DNA from: Clostridiales bacterium
GTDB taxonomy: Bacteria; Bacillota; Clostridia; Oscillospirales; Acutalibacteraceae
Length of the DNA stretch: 8,188 nt
Direction of reading: 5' to 3'
Assembly: GCA_012728445.1 (NCBI GenBank)
Contig: JAAYFA010000236.1
Coordinates: 1 to 8,188 of the forward strand
A program made the position numbers and the translations under genes. A model generated the notes under the pieces. That model saw only the letters and a program-made list of their open reading frames with translations, had not been told where the DNA came from and did not search any database. Shown here in pieces: positions 5,717-8,188 of this stretch (position 1 is the stretch's first letter; every line of letters starts with the position of its first letter).

Positions 5717-6346
5717 ATGCTTCAAAAAGGCGAGTTTAAAAGCAGGTTATTGAACATCAGATATTTGCTGTTTACTTCTGTACTGTTGTTGCTTGTTATG
5801 TTTGTGTTGCCGTTTTATAGTGTTGGTTCTTATTCGATTATTAAACACACAACCAGCCAATTAGGCGCGCAAAATACGCCCAATGCTTGGATGATGAATG
5901 TAACTTTTATTCTTGTGGGCATTTCATGTTTGTTGGAAGCGTGGCTGCATTTAGGCGAGTTTTGGCTCCATAAATTCCTGCTAAGTGCTTTTGGGCTGGG
6001 CCTAGTGCTTACGGGGATATTCCGGCATGCGCCAATTGTTGAAGGCGTTATCTTTGAGGCGACAGCCGATAAACTTCACTCACTATTTGCTACAGTTGTT
6101 GGTTTTTCCTTCACTTTTTTTGCCATTTCAACCGCTTTTATAGAAAAAGCGGTAAAACATCGAGCCGTTGATATTTCTGTTGGCGTTATAGCGACTATCT
6201 TATCAATACTCATGGGTGACCTTCCGGATTATTCCGGTATATGGCAAAGAGCGATTTTTATTATTTCTTTCGCATGGCTGATTTTAATGTTTGAAAGAAT
6301 GAGATTGCTTAATGTGCCAAGAGAATCAGCGGTTCACACACCGTAA
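5717..6346 (+). CDS. DUF998-type six-helix membrane protein
   Basis: This 209-residue protein has six predicted membrane segments at about 15-35, 62-77, 86-103, 122-141, 152-167 and 177-194. Between helices 1 and 2 is HTTSQLGAQNTPNAWMMN, the pattern S-x-LGA-x-x-x-P-N-A-W-x-M-N that I associate with DUF998 proteins. A conserved-looking KLHSLFATVVGF (119-130) starts helix 4. Function of this family is not established, and nothing here shows catalytic residues beyond the family pattern. The start has AGGTGG seven bases upstream. The gene stands alone between the divergent promoter region and a strong terminator, so it is probably monocistronic. Confidence 0.75.
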   Translation: MLQKGEFKSRLLNIRYLLFTSVLLLLVMFVLPFYSVGSYSIIKHTTSQLGAQNTPNAWMMNVTFILVGISCLLEAWLHLGEFWLHKFLLSAFGLGLVLTGIFRHAPIVEGVIFEATADKLHSLFATVVGFSFTFFAISTAFIEKAVKHRAVDISVGVIATILSILMGDLPDYSGIWQRAIFIISFAWLILMFERMRLLNVPRESAVHTP

Positions 6347-6374
6347 AAGCACGATATAATATGTCCAAGAATAT

Positions 6375-6430
6375 AATAATGCCAAGGGGGGAGGAAAATA
6401 ACATCCCCCCTTGGCATTATTTTTATTTTT
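6375..6430 (+). terminator. Strong intrinsic terminator after the DUF998 gene
   Basis: AATAATGCCAAGGGGGGA (6375-6392) is perfectly complementary to TCCCCCCTTGGCATTATT (6404-6421), an 18-bp stem with an 11-base loop, followed by a T-rich tail through 6430. It begins 29 bases after the DUF998 stop. On the minus strand there is no T-tract after the stem, so it acts on plus-strand transcription and insulates tetR from upstream. Confidence 0.9.
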
Positions 6431-6434
6431 AAAA

Positions 6435-6483
6435 AAGTGCTTGACAATAAAAGTTAGATGTTGTATTATGTGTAAGTGCTTAC
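6435..6483 (+). promoter_or_regulatory. Candidate TetR operator boxes flanking the tetR promoter
   Basis: AAGTGCTT occurs at 6435-6442, overlapping the -35, and again at 6474-6481, just downstream of the -10. The second copy is part of the 12-bp palindrome GTAAG-TG-CTTAC (6472-6483), close to the predicted transcription start. TetR proteins usually repress their own promoter through such short palindromes, so the downstream regulator is the natural candidate to bind here. Binding is inferred. Confidence 0.55.
6441..6469 (+). promoter_or_regulatory. Consensus promoter of the tetR-RND exporter operon
   Basis: TTGACA (6441-6446) and TATTAT (6464-6469) are separated by 17 bases, close to the full sigma-A consensus. 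It begins 11 bases after the upstream terminator's T-tail. Initiation is expected near 6476, inside the GTAAGTGCTTAC palindrome, so a bound repressor would block it directly. Confidence 0.85.
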
Positions 6484-6503
6484 TAACATAAGGAGGAAAA
6501 ATC

Positions 6504-7079
6504 ATGGAGACTAAAGACGCATCAAAGAGAATGAATAAAGAAGATCGCAGAAAGCAAATATTAAATGCCGCCATGGCAGTCTTTACCGAGAAAGGCTTTA
6601 TTGGCAGCACTACTTTAGAAATTGCAAAAGCCGCAGGCGTTTCGGAAGTGACGTTGTTCAGGTATTTTTCATCAAAGCAAGAAATGTTCTTAGCAGGGAT
6701 TGAGCCCATCCTGTTCAGCACCTTAGAAGGGTCGATAAACACTTCGGTTGAATTAAGCTCCGAGGCTAAACTGGAATATATTTTGTATGAAAGGATAAGT
6801 TTCATATCAAGCAACTACAAGGTCGTCAAATTAATCTTGACAGAGGCGCCTCTCCTGTCGGAACTCGGGCGCGAAAGCTTTATGAAAAGGATACTGCAAA
6901 TCCTTGAAACCATGCTTCTTCAAATAGGCGTGTCGGTAAAGGATAAAGAGTTCACCTTGCGGTTATTGATGGGGTCCATATTGTCATTTTTATATATGCC
7001 GGAAGCGGATGAAAAAATGATTAAAGAATATGTCGGTAAAATGGCGGCACTTATATTACAAGACAAAAATAAAACATAA
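6504..7079 (+). CDS. TetR/AcrR-family transcriptional regulator
   Basis: This 191-residue protein is of normal length for the family. The N-terminal DNA-binding domain reads RRKQILNAAMAVFTEKGF (15-32), then the helix-turn-helix TTLEIAKAAGVSEVTLFRYF (36-55) and SSKQEMF, closely matching the TetR consensus with its FRYF in place of YYHF. The remainder (about 65-191) is the helical ligand-binding and dimerisation region, whose ligand cannot be read from sequence. The start has AAGGAGG (6490-6496) seven bases upstream. The exporter gene begins 10 bp after its stop, so the two form an operon. The likely role is a repressor released by a compound that the exporter expels. Confidence 0.92.
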   Translation: METKDASKRMNKEDRRKQILNAAMAVFTEKGFIGSTTLEIAKAAGVSEVTLFRYFSSKQEMFLAGIEPILFSTLEGSINTSVELSSEAKLEYILYERISFISSNYKVVKLILTEAPLLSELGRESFMKRILQILETMLLQIGVSVKDKEFTLRLLMGSILSFLYMPEADEKMIKEYVGKMAALILQDKNKT

Positions 7080-7089
7080 GGCGGATTAG

Positions 7090-8188
7090 ATGGAAAGATT
7101 ATTTAAAGGCATAGGCAGTTTAATTGAGAAGAAGCCCGTTAAAACACTATTAATGGCCATACTGGTATTTGCAATACTAATTTCCGGCGTATCAAGAATG
7201 CGCATGGCAACGGGGAACGAGACCTTGGTCCAAGGCGACAACGAAGTATACCTATCAAACAAACAGATGGAAGATTCTTTTGGTGGGGATTCTGTTCTGG
7301 TCCTGTTTACAGACAAAACACAAGGGAATTTATTGTCACACGAAAACATACAAAAGATGTGGAATGTAGAGCAACGGTTTAAATATGAAGACAACATTTT
7401 TTCTTTCATGAGCCCGGCCGGCATCGTTCATCAAATGACCGAACGACAAAGCATAGAAATCAAAAAGCAGGTCCTCCCCTTAAGCGACGGTTTAGCGGAT
7501 ATGAGCGTTAAGATGATAGATGTTGGGAACACGCTTAATTCAAAGGATATCAAGGACCCGAAAGAAATAGCGGAAAAGCTGAATGGCCTGTCCGAATCGA
7601 CGGAAATGTTTGGCAAGCTCATTGAGGGCCAAGACAACCTTACCGAAGCGGCGAAACAAATTCAAGGTGGCTTGTTTACCGCGGCGGACGGGCTGGGGAT
7701 GGCATCCGAAAAACTCAAAGACCTCAGTAAGCTTGCCGGTGCAAACCTTGTACTAAAAGTGGCGCTAGATACTATTGCAGACAATATAAACACCAGCTCG
7801 CAGGGCATCAGAACCATAGGCGAAAAAACATCGAATATTCAAGAGGGGACGAAAAACACCTCAACAGCGCTAACAAAAATCAGCGGCAAGTTGACGGAAG
7901 AAACGTCCTCTATGAAGGACGGTCTAACAGACGGAATCGATCCGGCTGATTTGAAAGAAATGGCAACAGGCTTTGTCACGATGGGCGAAAAGCTCGGCGA
8001 TGTGTCGACAGGGCTTGCGACCTTCCATACCAAAAGCAACATGATGGTAGCGGACATCCCCGCCGACCAAGCAGAGCTGGACAATGTAATCTATGACGAA
8101 AACCATGAGATGCGGTCCATATTTTCCGATGTGGTCATCGATGGCGAAAATGCTCTTATGGTTGTAAAGCTCCGAGGGAACCTGGGGT
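7090..8188 (+). CDS. RND/MMPL-family exporter (HAE3-like), N-terminal part
   Basis: The frame stays open for 366 codons to the right edge, so only the N-terminal part is present. Residues 19-35 form the first membrane helix, after a short charged N-terminus. NETLVQGDNEVYLSNKQ followed by FGGDSVLVLF (64-73) is the usual start of the extracytoplasmic domain in HAE3-type RND exporters of bacteria and archaea. Next is a long inserted region (about 120-320) rich in heptad-like Leu/Ile spacing and short on hydrophobic runs, suggesting extended helices or coiled coil. YDENHEMRSIFSDVVIDG and LMVVKLRGNL (357-366) then return to the exporter core. AAGGCGG lies about 6 bases before the ATG. Substrate is unknown. 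The adjacent TetR gene suggests induction by a toxic hydrophobic compound. Confidence 0.88.
   Translation, partial: MERLFKGIGSLIEKKPVKTLLMAILVFAILISGVSRMRMATGNETLVQGDNEVYLSNKQMEDSFGGDSVLVLFTDKTQGNLLSHENIQKMWNVEQRFKYEDNIFSFMSPAGIVHQMTERQSIEIKKQVLPLSDGLADMSVKMIDVGNTLNSKDIKDPKEIAEKLNGLSESTEMFGKLIEGQDNLTEAAKQIQGGLFTAADGLGMASEKLKDLSKLAGANLVLKVALDTIADNINTSSQGIRTIGEKTSNIQEGTKNTSTALTKISGKLTEETSSMKDGLTDGIDPADLKEMATGFVTMGEKLGDVSTGLATFHTKSNMMVADIPADQAELDNVIYDENHEMRSIFSDVVIDGENALMVVKLRGNLG

Noticed and set aside
6326..6814. A 162-codon minus-strand frame spanning the terminator and the tetR start
   Set aside because: It runs through the perfect terminator hairpin, the tetR promoter and the conserved helix-turn-helix of tetR on the other strand, and its product has no recognisable domain.
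7086..8106. Several minus-strand frames of 60-112 codons
   Set aside because: They lie opposite the continuous plus-strand exporter frame, which has a start, a ribosome binding site and clear family motifs. The minus frames are its shadows.
1..8188. Mobile element, CRISPR array, tRNA or rRNA
   Set aside because: No tandem spaced repeats, transposase or integrase frames, or cloverleaf or ribosomal RNA sequence were seen on reading both strands.

Overview
The window looks like chromosomal DNA from a Firmicute, most likely an anaerobic clostridial lineage. The evidence is the strong AGGAGG-type ribosome binding sites, TTGACA/TATAAT-type promoters (several with a TG extension of the -10), lipoprotein or single-pass-anchor N-termini suited to a single-membrane cell, and moderate GC. 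I cannot place it to genus. No RNA gene, CRISPR array, insertion sequence or phage gene was found.

Layout. (1) 1-224, minus: the first 74 codons of an ABC-transporter substrate-binding lipoprotein, probably for an amino acid, cut by the left edge and driven by a near-consensus promoter at 255-283. (2) 393-2887, minus: a two-gene unit of a membrane-anchored metallophosphatase with a fibronectin-III-like C-terminus, followed 50 bp later by an anchored GH16 (laminarinase-type) glucanase. Its promoter is at 2926-2954 and a terminator-like hairpin at 329-372 closes it. (3) 3144-4241, plus: an exported MsrA-MsrB fusion (methionine sulfoxide reductase), divergent from the metallophosphatase, visibly more GC-rich than its neighbours, with an inverted repeat at its predicted transcription start. 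(4) 4279-5544, minus: a Kef-like cation:proton antiporter membrane domain, convergent with msrAB. (5) 5545-5716: a compact divergent promoter region holding two overlapping extended -10 elements enclosed by an ACAGTAT/ATACTGT inverted repeat, plus a possible 15-residue leader ORF. (6) 5717-6346, plus: a six-helix DUF998-type membrane protein ending in a perfect 18-bp-stem terminator. (7) 6441-8188, plus: a TetR regulator followed after 10 bp by an RND/MMPL (HAE3-like) exporter cut by the right edge, with a consensus promoter flanked by two AAGTGCTT boxes.

How the genes fit together. Most products act in or outside the membrane: uptake, glucan cleavage, repair of oxidised exported proteins, ion exchange and export of hydrophobic compounds. 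The TetR-RND pair is the clearest functional unit, a self-regulated efflux operon. The metallophosphatase-GH16 pair may process a cell-surface or environmental phosphorylated glycan, but this is inferred from adjacency only. I see no convincing novel defence or mobile system. The most unusual features are regulatory: the interlocked divergent promoters at 5585-5619, the boxed tetR promoter and the inverted repeat before msrAB. The next most unusual are departures from family consensus in the MsrB domain and the metallophosphatase.
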